Assembly: GCA_027532905.1 (NCBI GenBank)
Contig: JAPZUA010000001.1
Span: forward strand, 1,037,950-1,101,949
Origin: Magnetospirillum sp.
GTDB lineage: Bacteria; Pseudomonadota; Alphaproteobacteria; CACIAM-22H2
Direction of reading: 5' to 3'
Length of the DNA: 64,000 nucleotides
The notes below the pieces were generated by a model. The model was not told the origin of the DNA, did no database searches, and saw only the letters and a program-made list of their open reading frames with translations. Positions within the stretch are counted from its first letter, which is position 1; each line of letters starts with the position of its first letter. Made by a program: the position numbers and the translations under genes. Shown here piece after piece: positions 1-8,590 of the stretch.

Positions 1-122
1 ATCGTGAGGCCCATCACCGCACCGAACAGCAGGCAGGCCGGCAGCCGGTCTTCGGAGACCCAATAGGGGCGCGTGAGGCGCCACAGCCGTGCCGCAAATC
101 CCGCCGGTTTTTCGCCCGTCAT
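1..122 (-). CDS. ABC transporter ATP-binding/permease protein, N-terminus only (partial)
   Basis: An ATG on the minus strand at 122-120 opens a frame that runs off the left edge (40 codons visible). The peptide contains LWRLTRPYWVSEDR followed by a hydrophobic stretch ending in LFGAVMGLT. This matches the start of the fused membrane-ATPase transporters of the YddA/SbmA-BacA-related family (peptide, B12 or bleomycin-type transport), where an R-x-Y-W-x-S-E motif precedes the first membrane helix. Only the first helix is visible, so the ATPase domain and substrate cannot be judged. It follows mmcB by 25 bp on the same strand and may be co-transcribed with it. Confidence 0.6.
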   Translation of the reverse strand, partial: MTGEKPAGFAARLWRLTRPYWVSEDRLPACLLFGAVMGLT

Positions 123-147
123 GTTCGGCTGTCCTCGGTGGTTCGTG

Positions 148-618
148 TCAGACCGCGCGTTCGAGCGGGTCTTCGAAGGAATTTTCGCTCGGGTCTTCAA
201 AGCGCTGAAGGCGTGCGGCCGCAAGCCTTGCGAAGCGCAGCGTAAGGGCGCGCCGCCGCGCCGCAGCGAGCGGCGCGCAGATCTGGAGCGGCCGCCGCAC
301 GACACCGTCGAACGCGTCGGCGACGATGAGGCCCGCCGTTTCCGGGATCAGACGGTCGGGAAAATCGACCGGCACCGCGAACGCAAACGCGTCGCACCAT
401 TCGAGATATTCGGGCCATTTGCCGTCCGACTGAAAATCGGCGGCCGACGATTTGATTTCGACGATCGCGAAGTGCCCGTTGTCGTCCAATGCGAGAATAT
501 CGGCGCGCCGCCCGCTCGCAAGCCCCGCCTCGGCAATGCCGACATAGCCGAGATTGCGCAGGAGCCTGAGCGTGCCGCGCCGAACCTGGCGCGCGACAAG
601 ATCGTCGCGCGGCTTCAC
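148..618 (-). CDS. mmcB: MmcB family DNA repair protein
   Basis: The 156-residue protein has a PD-(D/E)xK nuclease-like core: Asp40 in GRRADILAL, then Glu54 and Lys56 in AIVEIKSS. That layout and length fit MmcB, an alphaproteobacterial damage-induced protein linked to mitomycin C resistance in Caulobacter. The start is GTG at 618, inside a GTGA overlap with the stop of the upstream 576-aa gene, so translation is probably coupled. The family assignment rests on recognised sequence, and nuclease activity is not established by it. No LexA box was identified upstream of the operon. Confidence 0.85.
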   Translation of the reverse strand: MKPRDDLVARQVRRGTLRLLRNLGYVGIAEAGLASGRRADILALDDNGHFAIVEIKSSAADFQSDGKWPEYLEWCDAFAFAVPVDFPDRLIPETAGLIVADAFDGVVRRPLQICAPLAAARRRALTLRFARLAAARLQRFEDPSENSFEDPLERAV

Positions 619-2345
619 ATGAAACCGGCTTGGCGCATCAGCACGAAAAGATCGCGCTGAGCGCGCGCTTTTTCGGCCGGATCGGCGATGTCGGCCACCA
701 CCTCGCCCTCGAAATTGGGCCGCTTCAGCATACCCACGATGATGGCGCGCGCGAGATTAGAGGCCTTGCCCGGCGGCAGCGAGGTGGGCAGGCACATCTT
801 CATCAGCATCATCGTGCGCATGCGCAACGGGCGCGCCGGATCGTCGATCTTTTCGAGGATGCGTTCGGTCTTCACGAAATGCACGAGCAGATCGTCGAGG
901 CGCGTGCAGATGCGCTCGACATGTTCGGGCGGCAGGGGCGAGCTGCGGATTTCGCCCCACACTTGCGTGATACCGGCCATCTTCTCGTTGGGCGGCACGC
1001 GCGCTTTGACGATGTCGGAAATCGATTCGACGTTGACGAGCACGTCTTCGATGAGGCCGAAGGTTTCGTCCGGATAGAGGCGGCCCGTCGCCGTCTGCGT
1101 GAGGGCGATCAAGAAGCGCGTCTTGCGCAGCGGATTGAGCATGATCATCGCGATCCACGCTGCCGCCGCCCGGTAGCCCGCCGCGCCGCCGCGATTGAGG
1201 ATGCGCATCTTGCGCTGCACGAGCGCATCCACCAGATCGCTGCCGCCGATCGGCGGGGCCGCGTCCGGCATCAGCCGGTCGAGGATCTGGCGGAAGGTCG
1301 GAATTTCCTGTTCGGGGTCGCTGCGCACGAGCGGGTTCGCACCGCTAAGCTGGATGCGCACGCGCTCGATCAGCACTTGGCTGCAGCCGGGCAAGCGTCC
1401 GGCCTGCACGAGGCGGGCGATCTGCACGATGCTGTCGTCGGTACCACCGTCGGCAGAAGCCGGTGCGACGCCGGGTGGCGGGGCTTGCCATTGGCCAAGG
1501 GCAACGTCGAGCAGCTTGTTGACGGCGGCGGCAAGGCTCGGCTGGTCGCCGAGCAGTTCCTGGATCACGCTTGCGGTGCCCAAAATGTCGGCGACAAAAT
1601 CGTCAAGCCGGCGCGCGGCCACGTCGTCCTGGCTGTCGTTGATCCAGTAGAGCAGGCGCTCGAGCTTGCCGAGATAGTTGCGGATTTCGATGAGTTCGCG
1701 GCTGACGGCCACGCGGAACAGAAAATCGGCATTGGCCGCACTGTCGCCGGAACCGGCGACGATTTTTGCAACCGTCGCGTCGAGCCCGAGCTGCTTGATC
1801 GACGGCAGCTGCAGGGTTTCGACGTCTTTGGTGCGCTTGCCGATCTCGGTCGCAAAACCGTAGAGCGCGTCGCGGCGCTGGGCGACCGTTGCCCCGCCGC
1901 CCGAACCTTCGGCCTGCAGCGTTGCGACCTGGTTGAGCGCGCTGCCGACCAGCGCGTCCTGGTCCTGCAGGCGCTTGTATTCGCGGTAATTGTGCAGCAC
2001 CTCGATCGGCGTCAGATTCTGCTTGTCGAGATACATGCGCATGAGCCGGTTCATGGCCATACGCGCCGGCAGCTGCAGACAATCGTCGGCCGCCGCACAA
2101 GCCGGGGCCGCGTCGATGCGGCCGACCGTCAGTTTTTCTTCGCGCTTTTCCTTGATTTTGGTGAAGACCGCCGTCTGCGACCCGCCGCTGGCCTTCTCGC
2201 GGAAGACCTTGACGCCCTCGACCTCGCGCTTTTCGAGCATGCGGCGCGCAAAGGCTTCGGCCTCAGCCTGATTCGGCAGGCTGGTTTCGATAATCCAACG
2301 GCCTTCTTTGAGGCACTGGACCTCGAAAATCTCTTTTTTGAACAA
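615..2345 (-). CDS. Conserved hypothetical protein, 576 aa, cytoplasmic, upstream of mmcB
   Basis: I do not recognise the family. The protein has no signal peptide or membrane segment. The first 70 residues are basic and hydrophilic (FKKEIFEVQCLKEGRW, then a Lys/Glu-rich stretch). The rest looks alpha-helical with an Ala/Gly-rich spacer near residue 150, and it ends in LFVLMRQAGFM. The only sensible start is TTG at 2345; no in-frame ATG lies near the N-terminus, and the next Met (residue 37) would remove conserved-looking sequence. It is translationally coupled to mmcB by a 4-bp overlap. It is divergent from gloB, with 66 bp between them. Confidence 0.75.
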   Translation of the reverse strand: MFKKEIFEVQCLKEGRWIIETSLPNQAEAEAFARRMLEKREVEGVKVFREKASGGSQTAVFTKIKEKREEKLTVGRIDAAPACAAADDCLQLPARMAMNRLMRMYLDKQNLTPIEVLHNYREYKRLQDQDALVGSALNQVATLQAEGSGGGATVAQRRDALYGFATEIGKRTKDVETLQLPSIKQLGLDATVAKIVAGSGDSAANADFLFRVAVSRELIEIRNYLGKLERLLYWINDSQDDVAARRLDDFVADILGTASVIQELLGDQPSLAAAVNKLLDVALGQWQAPPPGVAPASADGGTDDSIVQIARLVQAGRLPGCSQVLIERVRIQLSGANPLVRSDPEQEIPTFRQILDRLMPDAAPPIGGSDLVDALVQRKMRILNRGGAAGYRAAAAWIAMIMLNPLRKTRFLIALTQTATGRLYPDETFGLIEDVLVNVESISDIVKARVPPNEKMAGITQVWGEIRSSPLPPEHVERICTRLDDLLVHFVKTERILEKIDDPARPLRMRTMMLMKMCLPTSLPPGKASNLARAIIVGMLKRPNFEGEVVADIADPAEKARAQRDLFVLMRQAGFM

Positions 2346-2377
2346 CGCACGCCCCCGGTCCTAGCTGCTTATCCATA

Positions 2378-2405
2378 TTAAACGCGGCGCGTTGCGGGTT
2401 ACAAT
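2378..2405 (+). promoter_or_regulatory. Putative promoter of gloB (leaderless)
   Basis: TTAAAC at 2378-2383 and TACAAT at 2400-2405 are separated by 16 bp in an AT-richer pocket between divergent genes. The ATG of gloB begins at 2412, seven bases after the -10 element, and no ribosome binding site fits in between. If the -10 is real, transcription would start on or next to the A of the ATG. This is inference from consensus only. Confidence 0.4.
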
Positions 2406-2411
2406 GGGCGC

Positions 2412-3179
2412 ATGTTGACGGTCGAGCGAATCCCGTGCCTCCAGGACAATTACGTCTGGCTGCTGCGCAGCAGCGGCGGCAACGGCGTCGGCGTCGTCGA
2501 TCCGGCCGAAGCGGCCCCGGTCGAGGCGGTTTTGGCGCGGCATGGTCTTGCCTTGACGCATATCTTCAACACGCACCATCACGGCGACCATGTCGGCGCC
2601 AATCTGGCGCTGAAAGCGAAATACGGGCCCACGATCGTTGGGCCGCGCGCGGACCAAGCGCGCATTCCCGGCATCGATTTGGCGCTGGCCGACGGCGAGA
2701 GCTATGCGTTCGACGGCGAGATCGCCACGGTGCTCGACGTGCCCGGCCATACGCGCGGCCATATTGCATTCTGGTTTGCGGGCAGTGCGGCGCTGTTTTG
2801 CGGCGACACGCTGTTCGCACTCGGCTGCGGGCGCATGTTCGAAGGCACGGCGCCGCAAATGTGGATGTCGCTTGCCAAAATCCGCGCCCTTCCCGACGCC
2901 ACGCAGGTTTACTGCGCGCACGAATATACGCAGAGCAACGCAAAATTTGCGGTCAGCGTCGATCCAGACAATGCCGAACTGCGCGCACGCTCAGCCACGA
3001 TCGACCGCCAACGTCTGGCGGGCGAAGCGACCGTGCCGTCGCTGCTGGGCCTCGAGAAACGCACCAACCCGTTTTTGCGCGCCGACGATGCGGGTCTCGC
3101 ACGCCGCATGGGGCTGCCCGCAACGCAGCCGGCCGCCGTCTTCGGCGCCTTGCGCGCCGCCAAGGACGTCTTCCGATGA
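2412..3179 (+). CDS. gloB: Hydroxyacylglutathione hydrolase (glyoxalase II)
   Basis: This 255-aa metallo-hydrolase converts S-lactoylglutathione to D-lactate and glutathione, the second step of cytosolic methylglyoxal detoxification. The metal motif THHHGDH is at residues 54-60. Further family markers follow: GHTRGHIAFW, FCGDTLFALGCGRMFEG and a C-terminal HEYTQSNAKFA. The length is normal for proteobacterial GloB. The start is ATG at 2412, closely preceded by a -10-like box and not by a Shine-Dalgarno. Its stop overlaps the next small gene (ATGA), which suggests co-expression. Confidence 0.95.
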   Translation: MLTVERIPCLQDNYVWLLRSSGGNGVGVVDPAEAAPVEAVLARHGLALTHIFNTHHHGDHVGANLALKAKYGPTIVGPRADQARIPGIDLALADGESYAFDGEIATVLDVPGHTRGHIAFWFAGSAALFCGDTLFALGCGRMFEGTAPQMWMSLAKIRALPDATQVYCAHEYTQSNAKFAVSVDPDNAELRARSATIDRQRLAGEATVPSLLGLEKRTNPFLRADDAGLARRMGLPATQPAAVFGALRAAKDVFR

Positions 3180-3535
3180 CCAGCGAATATCGCGTCGTGT
3201 TTTTCGGCGACCGCGAGATCGTGATGGCGCTCATCGAACATGCGCGCACGCAAGGCACCAAATTGCCGGCGGGCAAAGCCAACAAACTCGAAATCGACCG
3301 CGCCACGCTCACGGCAAAACTTGGCTTCGCGCGCCGCGGCAGCCCGAACGAAGCGCCGATCGAGTTCAACTCGGCAGCACTTGCGCAAGCGCTGATCCGC
3401 TACTGCAAAAAAGCCGGCATTCCGCTGCCCGTGAAGGCCAACAAAGAATTGCGCGTGATGGACGACCGCGTCGCCTTCATCGTGGAACTGCAGCGCCCGG
3501 CCGTCGATACGCTCGTTCCGATCGAATACGAATAG
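3176..3535 (+). CDS. Hypothetical protein, 119 aa, coupled to gloB
   Basis: The small soluble protein begins MTSEYRVVFFGDREIV and ends LVPIEYE, with no signal peptide, membrane helix or metal motif. The ATGA overlap with gloB (ATG at 3176) and the strong hairpin just after its stop mark it as the last gene of a two-gene operon. The first strands look like a small alpha/beta fold, and a basic helix-rich middle (RYCKKAGIPLPVKANK) could bind nucleic acid, but no family is recognised and no function is claimed. Confidence 0.7.
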   Translation: MTSEYRVVFFGDREIVMALIEHARTQGTKLPAGKANKLEIDRATLTAKLGFARRGSPNEAPIEFNSAALAQALIRYCKKAGIPLPVKANKELRVMDDRVAFIVELQRPAVDTLVPIEYE

Positions 3536-3549
3536 CGGTAAAACGCGAC

Positions 3550-3580
3550 GGCCCCGCCCGACACCTTGTCCGGCGGGGCC
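3550..3580. terminator. Bidirectional terminator hairpin between convergent genes
   Basis: GGCCCCGCC (3550-3558) pairs with GGCGGGGCC (3572-3580), and an inner GAC/GTC extends the stem around a 5-nt loop. It lies between the converging stops at 3535 and 3599. There is no long T-run, so termination efficiency is uncertain. Confidence 0.7.
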
Positions 3581-3598
3581 GCGCGCAACGTGCCGTCG

Positions 3599-4594
3599 TC
3601 AATTGCGTTGGCTGATCGACACCGCATAGGCGGGTTGGCGCGCCGTAAAGAGCGGATCGTTCGCCGGCCCTGCGATTCCGTCGGCGAGGTTCAGCGGATC
3701 GAAGATGCGCTCGTCGCAGCTCTCGTTCTTCTCGAGTGCTGTGAGCGCAAGGCGGCCGAGCCGGGTCGTGGGCCGCTGATCTTCGTCCGGCCATTGCTGG
3801 GTGGCATTCGTGGCCTCGTCGCCCGCGCGGCCGAAAACGACCACCATGTCGAAAGCGGCGGTGTTGGCGGCGATACGCGCCTTGATGTCGTCGACGAGGA
3901 AATCGGCAGGCTTGGCTGCGGCTTCCGCATCGGTGAGACCGACTTCGCCGCCGACCGGCACCATCTTGAACTTCACCAAACGCGTTGCACCCGCCGCATT
4001 GGTCAAAGTATAGCCGTGGATACCCCAGTAGTTCACGCCGACCCAAGAGCCCGGCACCGGCTTGCTCGCAAGATAGCGGCCTTGCGCGGTGGTTTCGGGA
4101 TTGGCTTCGGTGAAAGCCCTGATCTTCTCCGCATCCGGGCGGCCGTCGGGCCCCGGCAGACGCGCCTGCAGAAACGCCAGCATCTGGTCGGGCGATTTCA
4201 CGAAGTTTATCGGCGCATTAACCATCACGAACTCGGTCTCCGCACGGCCGCCATCGTCGATCCGGAAAGAGAAGCCACGATTGACCGCCTTGGTCGCGTC
4301 GGCGACTTTGGGATTGCCGCCGCCGACCGACAGGCGGGCCACGACCGGCGAGGTCTTTGCGAAAATCGCGGACTTGCTGAGGCCGGCAGCTTCCGCCGTG
4401 GGCGTGAACGTGCCGGCAAAACACTGGCCCTTGGCGCCGCTCGGCCGGGCCTTTTGGTTGCCGGCGAGCGTGCGCTGGATCTCGACGATTTGGCCCGGAT
4501 CGGCAGTCTGGGCGAAGGCGGGCTGGGTGAAAGCGGGGACGCTTGCGGCAAACACGGCCGACGACAGCGCGAAAACGGCGCGTTTGAGTTTCAT
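3599..4594 (-). CDS. Catalase family peroxidase (SrpA-like), exported
   Basis: The 331-residue protein starts at ATG 4594, with GGAGGA a few bases upstream. It carries a cleavable signal peptide (MKLKRAVFALSSAVFAASVP, cleavage after AFAQ). The mature part has the short catalase-fold pattern: FAGTFTPTAEA, then ARLSVGGGNPKVADATKAVN with GFSFRID, and FWGIHGY-like aromatic segments (VNYWGIHGYTLTN). At about 330 residues it belongs to the minimal catalase-related heme peroxidases, which favour peroxidase over catalase activity. A periplasmic location would suit peroxide defence. Heme ligation cannot be proven from the sequence. Confidence 0.85.
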   Translation of the reverse strand: MKLKRAVFALSSAVFAASVPAFTQPAFAQTADPGQIVEIQRTLAGNQKARPSGAKGQCFAGTFTPTAEAAGLSKSAIFAKTSPVVARLSVGGGNPKVADATKAVNRGFSFRIDDGGRAETEFVMVNAPINFVKSPDQMLAFLQARLPGPDGRPDAEKIRAFTEANPETTAQGRYLASKPVPGSWVGVNYWGIHGYTLTNAAGATRLVKFKMVPVGGEVGLTDAEAAAKPADFLVDDIKARIAANTAAFDMVVVFGRAGDEATNATQQWPDEDQRPTTRLGRLALTALEKNESCDERIFDPLNLADGIAGPANDPLFTARQPAYAVSISQRN

Positions 4595-4661
4595 AGGGGG
4601 ACTCCTCCAAACGACTTGCGAGTGATGTCGCACTTGCCGTTCGCGCAGCGGGACACGCAGG

Positions 4662-5510
4662 TTACGCGCCGTCGATCGGAATTCCGTGCCCGGCATCGCG
4701 CTCGGGTTCGAACAGCAAAACGCCCCCCAAACTTGCCGGCAGGGCAACGCGCCGAGCAGGCGTGCCGGGTCGCGTCGCGAGTGCGTAGCCCGCAATCCAG
4801 GGCAGGCAGGGCGGTGCGACGCCCAAGTGCCGCTCGGTCGCCACCGGATCGCGGAACACGAGTGCGCCGCGCGACGTGGCAAGCCCCGGCGCATCGTCGA
4901 TACGAGTCGCTGCCAAGCCCGTATAGGCGGCATAACGCGCCACGGCCGCCTGCGGATCGGCGACGCAAATTTCCACACGCTTCAATCGCGTCGCCCCATT
5001 TTTGTGGCTGAGCCACCGCTTCTGCCACAAAAAATCCGGCGTGTGCTGTTCGACGAACTGCACGCGCCCCTCTTCCATCATGCCCGGTTTGGTGCGCACG
5101 ACCGTGAAGCGCGCTTGGCGAAACCCTTCCGGCGTTTCGATCGGACGGCTCAACGCTACCGGATCGAGCGGCGCAAAGCCGCCCGCCTGCAGGCGCGCTT
5201 GGTCGCCAATCGGATCGACGGTGCCGAACGCGATCAGATGCACGCCCGTGTAGCGCGCAATGCCGGCGCGCAAGGTGGCGGCATTCGGCGTATCGGCAAG
5301 CGGGGCCAGGAATTCGAGATAGCCGCCTTCGAGCATCACGCAATGGTTGCCGGTGCCGGCTGGGACGGGCGGATCGCCCACGCTTTGCGCCGAAAACGGC
5401 GTCACGCAAAAGCCGAGTTCGGTCAACGCAGCGGCGGCGGCAGCCGGATCCGGCACCCAATGCGCGATATGGTCGAGCACAAGATGGCCTGGTTCGGGGC
5501 GCTGGTTCAT
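4662..5510 (-). CDS. VOC family protein (glyoxalase-like domain)
   Basis: The 282-aa protein has a vicinal-oxygen-chelate fold repeat: LVLDHIAHWVPDPAAAAAAL at the N-terminus and a second LKRVEICVADPQAAVARYA module near residue 180. The GNHCVMLEGGYLEFLAP segment is typical of the glyoxalase-like PF13468 group. The true start is ATG at 5510, in an ATGA overlap with the upstream metallo-hydrolase. The substrate is unknown; proteins of this group are often annotated only by fold. A co-transcribed hydrolase suggests a small catabolic or detoxifying pair. Confidence 0.8.
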   Translation of the reverse strand: MNQRPEPGHLVLDHIAHWVPDPAAAAAALTELGFCVTPFSAQSVGDPPVPAGTGNHCVMLEGGYLEFLAPLADTPNAATLRAGIARYTGVHLIAFGTVDPIGDQARLQAGGFAPLDPVALSRPIETPEGFRQARFTVVRTKPGMMEEGRVQFVEQHTPDFLWQKRWLSHKNGATRLKRVEICVADPQAAVARYAAYTGLAATRIDDAPGLATSRGALVFRDPVATERHLGVAPPCLPWIAGYALATRPGTPARRVALPASLGGVLLFEPERDAGHGIPIDGA

Positions 5511-6397
5511 GGGGCGCGTCCAAGCTGCAGATGGAAATCGCGATGTGCCAAACGCCGCGTCGCACAATCGAAGCGCATCAGATCTTCGCCGACGGCGATC
5601 GGCCCCGCATAGTCGTGCGCAACCTCGTCCAGCACGGCATTGCGGTCGAAGCGCGTGGGCACAAAATGATTGAGCACGAGCAGCTTCGCATTCGCCTGGG
5701 CCGCCACGCGGCCGACCTCGTCGGACCGCGTATGGTATGAGGCCACGGCCGCAACCGTCGCGGCCGTGCGCACGCCGGGAACCGGCTGCAATTCGCGATG
5801 CACGAAGCATTCGTGGACCAATACGTCGGCGTCGCGTGCGGCCGCGATCAAGGCCGGGCAAAAGGCCGTGTCGCCGCTGAAGACGGCCTTGCAGTCGTCG
5901 GCTTCGAAGACGAAGCCGAATGCGTGGCGCACCGGTGCGTGTGCAACGGCCACGGCCATTACGCGCACGCCGCCCTCGTCGAACACAGTACCCGGCGCGA
6001 TCTCGACCGTTTCGATTTCGAAGGCCGCCACCGAGCCGCGCTGCTCGTGCGCGATGCGCAAACGCCGCTCAGGCTCAAACAAAGCCATCGTGCCTTCGAC
6101 GAAGGCCTTGGTGCCCGGCGGCCCGAACACGCGCTGCGAGCGCGCGCGGCCCTGATGCCAGCTCGAGATCACAAGCTGGTAGAAATCGACGACATGGTCG
6201 GTGTGCAGATGCGTCAAAAACAACGCGTCGATATCGGCCCCGCGGCCGCCCGCTTCGACGAGACGCTGCGTGACGCCCGAGCCGCAATCGACGAGGAACT
6301 GCAGCCCGCGCGCACGCACCAAGTTGGACGGCCCGCGACGCGCCGGGTCGCATTGCGGACAGCCCGTTCCGAGCAGCACGATTTCCATTTCCGGCAT
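5507..6397 (-). CDS. MBL-fold metallo-hydrolase (RNase Z/arylsulfatase-like group)
   Basis: The 296-aa protein opens with EIVLLGTGCPQCDPAR and has the zinc motif HLHTDH at residues 63-68. GFVFEADDCKAVFSGDT and a late NHFVP follow. This is the pattern of tRNase Z-like and AtsA-type esterases that act on phosphodiesters or sulfate esters. There is no signal peptide. Either ATG 6397 or ATG 6388 could be the start. It is coupled to the VOC gene downstream by a 4-bp overlap. The substrate cannot be inferred. Confidence 0.85.
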   Translation of the reverse strand: MPEMEIVLLGTGCPQCDPARRGPSNLVRARGLQFLVDCGSGVTQRLVEAGGRGADIDALFLTHLHTDHVVDFYQLVISSWHQGRARSQRVFGPPGTKAFVEGTMALFEPERRLRIAHEQRGSVAAFEIETVEIAPGTVFDEGGVRVMAVAVAHAPVRHAFGFVFEADDCKAVFSGDTAFCPALIAAARDADVLVHECFVHRELQPVPGVRTAATVAAVASYHTRSDEVGRVAAQANAKLLVLNHFVPTRFDRNAVLDEVAHDYAGPIAVGEDLMRFDCATRRLAHRDFHLQLGRAP

Positions 6398-6454
6398 ATC
6401 CCCCGCGTTCGAAGAACACGAAGAATAGCGGCCTTTATCTCGTCTTGCGAGACG

Positions 6455-7354
6455 CTAGAGCCCGCGACGAGTGCGCTGGTTTTCTTCGATCATGCGGATC
6501 ATGTCGTCGTATTCGCTGCGCGTGGCCGCGACAGGCTTCAGCATCTTGCCGTCGACGATGCCCTTCCACACATCGGGTGCGTCGACCGGCATCGCGAGCA
6601 ACGCGTCGCGATAGGCGGCCATCAGATCGTCGGGCAGTTTGCGCGCGACCCACGGCGAATTGGGGATCAGCGGCGAGCGCCACACAATGCGCACGGCCCC
6701 CGCCGGGATCATCTTCTTTTCTTCCATGCGCGTGATGTTGCTGCGCTCGGCATTGTTCCACCACGTCGCGGCCGCATCGTACTGGTTGCCGACCACAGCC
6801 AAAACGCCGGTCTCGTGGTTGCCAGCAAAGCCCGTGCGCGCGAAATGGCGGGCGGGGACAAGGCCCTCTTTGGCCATGAAATAACTTGGGGCGACGAAGC
6901 CCGAGGCCGAATTCGGATCGGCAAACGCAACGCTCTTGCCGCGCAGATCGGCAAGCGTGCGGTAGGGCGAGTCCGCGCGCACGACCACGACAGAGTGGTA
7001 GCCGACGGCTCCGTCGAGATCCATGTCCTTGGCGATCGGCACGATGTCTTCGCCCATCAGCTGCACCGCACGCGCATAGGCGGCCGGTCCCATGCGCGCA
7101 AACTCGACCTGGCGGGCGGCCAAAGCTTCAACGACGGCCGCATAGTCGTTGCCGCGCCGGACCGTGACCGGCACGCCGAGCTTGGCGCGCATATAGCCTG
7201 CAAACGCATCGAACCGCACCAGCGTGTCGGCTTCGTTTTCGGCACTCGTGATGCCGAAGCGCAATTCTTTGAACGAGGCGCGCCAATCGGCCTTGGCGGG
7301 CGTGGCGGCGCATGCGACGAGCGCGATTGCGGCCGCAAGCAGATGCTTCAGCAT
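6455..7354 (-). CDS. PhnD-like phosphate/phosphonate ABC substrate-binding protein (orphan)
   Basis: The 299-aa periplasmic protein starts at ATG 7354 behind a GAGGGAGG ribosome site. It has a signal peptide ending near AKA-DW. ELRFGITSAENEADTLVRFD, YAAVVEALAARQVEFARMGP and GKSVAFADPNSASGFVAPSY are hallmarks of the PhnD/PBP2 family that binds phosphonate, phosphite or related anions. No PhnC ATPase or PhnE permease lies within reach on either side, so its translocator must be elsewhere or it has a sensing role. It is divergent from the polyamine-type operon. Confidence 0.85.
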   Translation of the reverse strand: MLKHLLAAAIALVACAATPAKADWRASFKELRFGITSAENEADTLVRFDAFAGYMRAKLGVPVTVRRGNDYAAVVEALAARQVEFARMGPAAYARAVQLMGEDIVPIAKDMDLDGAVGYHSVVVVRADSPYRTLADLRGKSVAFADPNSASGFVAPSYFMAKEGLVPARHFARTGFAGNHETGVLAVVGNQYDAAATWWNNAERSNITRMEEKKMIPAGAVRIVWRSPLIPNSPWVARKLPDDLMAAYRDALLAMPVDAPDVWKGIVDGKMLKPVAATRSEYDDMIRMIEENQRTRRGL

Positions 7355-7457
7355 GGCAAGCCTCCCTCTCGAATGGATTGACAGGGAAGCAAGCCTGCGT
7401 CGACGCTGTGGCGGCCGCATGACGGTGCCGCTAACGTTCTGCGACAAAATCTCCCGA

Positions 7458-7473
7458 TGGCACGCCGCTTGCT
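7458..7473 (+). promoter_or_regulatory. Putative sigma-54 (-24/-12) promoter
   Basis: TGGCACGCCGCTTGCT matches the consensus TGGCAC-N5-TTGCW at every defined position, with correct GG-to-GC spacing. It lies 45 bp before the ATG of the polyamine-type ABC operon and points toward it. A start site about 12 bp downstream would leave a roughly 35-nt leader. Enhancer sites were not identified. Confidence 0.65.
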
Positions 7474-7518
7474 CACCCGAAGGCGGCCGTCTAACACGGC
7501 GGAAAACAAAGGGAATCG

Positions 7519-8559
7519 ATGGCTTTTCTGGAACTCGACGCGCTCAGCGCCCGCTACGGCAAAAACACCGTGGTGGCCAATCTCAGCCTTGCGGCCGAGA
7601 AGGGCGAATTTTTGTCGATTCTGGGCCCTTCGGGCTGCGGCAAAACCACGACTTTGCGCATGATCGCGGGGTTTGTGGCGCCGTCGGCCGGGGCCATCCG
7701 CGTGGCAGGCCGTGCGATCCAGGACGTGGCCCCGCACCAGCGCAATATCGGCTACGTGTTCCAGAACTACGCGCTGTTCCCGCACCTGACCGTGCGCGAG
7801 AACGTCGCTTTCGGCCTGCGCATGCGCCATGTCGCCAAAGCCGCCCAAGGCGAGCGTGCAGACAAAGCGCTCGATCTGGTCGGGCTCGGGCATTTGGGCG
7901 ACCGGTACCCGGCGCAGCTTTCCGGCGGCCAGCAGCAGCGCGTGGCGCTTGCGCGCGCCCTTGTGATCGAACCCGATCTTCTGCTGCTCGACGAGCCCTT
8001 GTCCAATCTCGATGCCGCGTTGCGCGGCCAGATGCGCAGCGAAATCCGCGCGCTGCAGCGTCGCCTGCAAATCACGACCGTCTTCGTCACGCACGACCAG
8101 GCCGAAGCGCTCGCCATGTCCGACCGTATCGCCGTCATGGACCATGGCCGCTTGGTCGAGGCGGCAACGCCGCAAGCTTTGTGCGATGCGCCCAACCACG
8201 GCTTCACGGCCGAATTTCTGGGTGCCCGCACGGTCGTGGCCGGTGCGCGAGCAGGCGGCATCTTTGCGCTGCCCGAAGGGGCGCGCTGCGCGGTCGGCGC
8301 CGACATGCCCGACAACGCCACGCGCATCGTGCTGCGCGCCGCGCGCTTGCATCTTTCCGAAGGTTTGCGGCCCGCACGCTTCATGGCGAGCGGGACGGTG
8401 CGCGACGTCGCCTATCTCGGCGACTTCTACGACGTCGCCGTTGCGGCCGCGAACACTACGATCCGCGTAATCCGCCCGAGCAGCGAGACGCTGCCAGCGG
8501 TGGGGGCGGCCTGTTTCCTGTCCGGCGACGACGATGCCGTTGCCTGGCTTGCCGATTGA
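7519..8559 (+). CDS. ABC transporter ATP-binding protein, PotA-like (polyamine/organic cation type)
   Basis: The 346-aa ATPase has Walker A GPSGCGKTT at residues 36-44, signature LSGGQQQRVALARAL, Walker B LLLLDEPLSNLDAALR, an H-loop in FVTHDQAEALAMSD, and a C-terminal TOBE-like region. This is the CUT1/PotA class that energises uptake of spermidine, putrescine, iron or related ligands. The start ATG 7519 follows an AGGGAA site. It is the first gene of a three-gene operon (ATPase, binding protein, fused permease) behind a sigma-54-type promoter. The ligand is not determinable. Confidence 0.9.
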   Translation: MAFLELDALSARYGKNTVVANLSLAAEKGEFLSILGPSGCGKTTTLRMIAGFVAPSAGAIRVAGRAIQDVAPHQRNIGYVFQNYALFPHLTVRENVAFGLRMRHVAKAAQGERADKALDLVGLGHLGDRYPAQLSGGQQQRVALARALVIEPDLLLLDEPLSNLDAALRGQMRSEIRALQRRLQITTVFVTHDQAEALAMSDRIAVMDHGRLVEAATPQALCDAPNHGFTAEFLGARTVVAGARAGGIFALPEGARCAVGADMPDNATRIVLRAARLHLSEGLRPARFMASGTVRDVAYLGDFYDVAVAAANTTIRVIRPSSETLPAVGAACFLSGDDDAVAWLAD

Positions 8560-8590
8560 TTTTTCGTTTCAAAGAAAGAGGAGTCCGACA

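Noticed and set aside
630-2381. Long plus-strand open frame opposite the 576-aa gene
   Set aside because: It is an antisense shadow of high-GC coding DNA, with no recognisable protein motifs. The same applies to long frames opposite the cyclase (15295-16929) and the oligopeptide-type binding protein (11764-13347).
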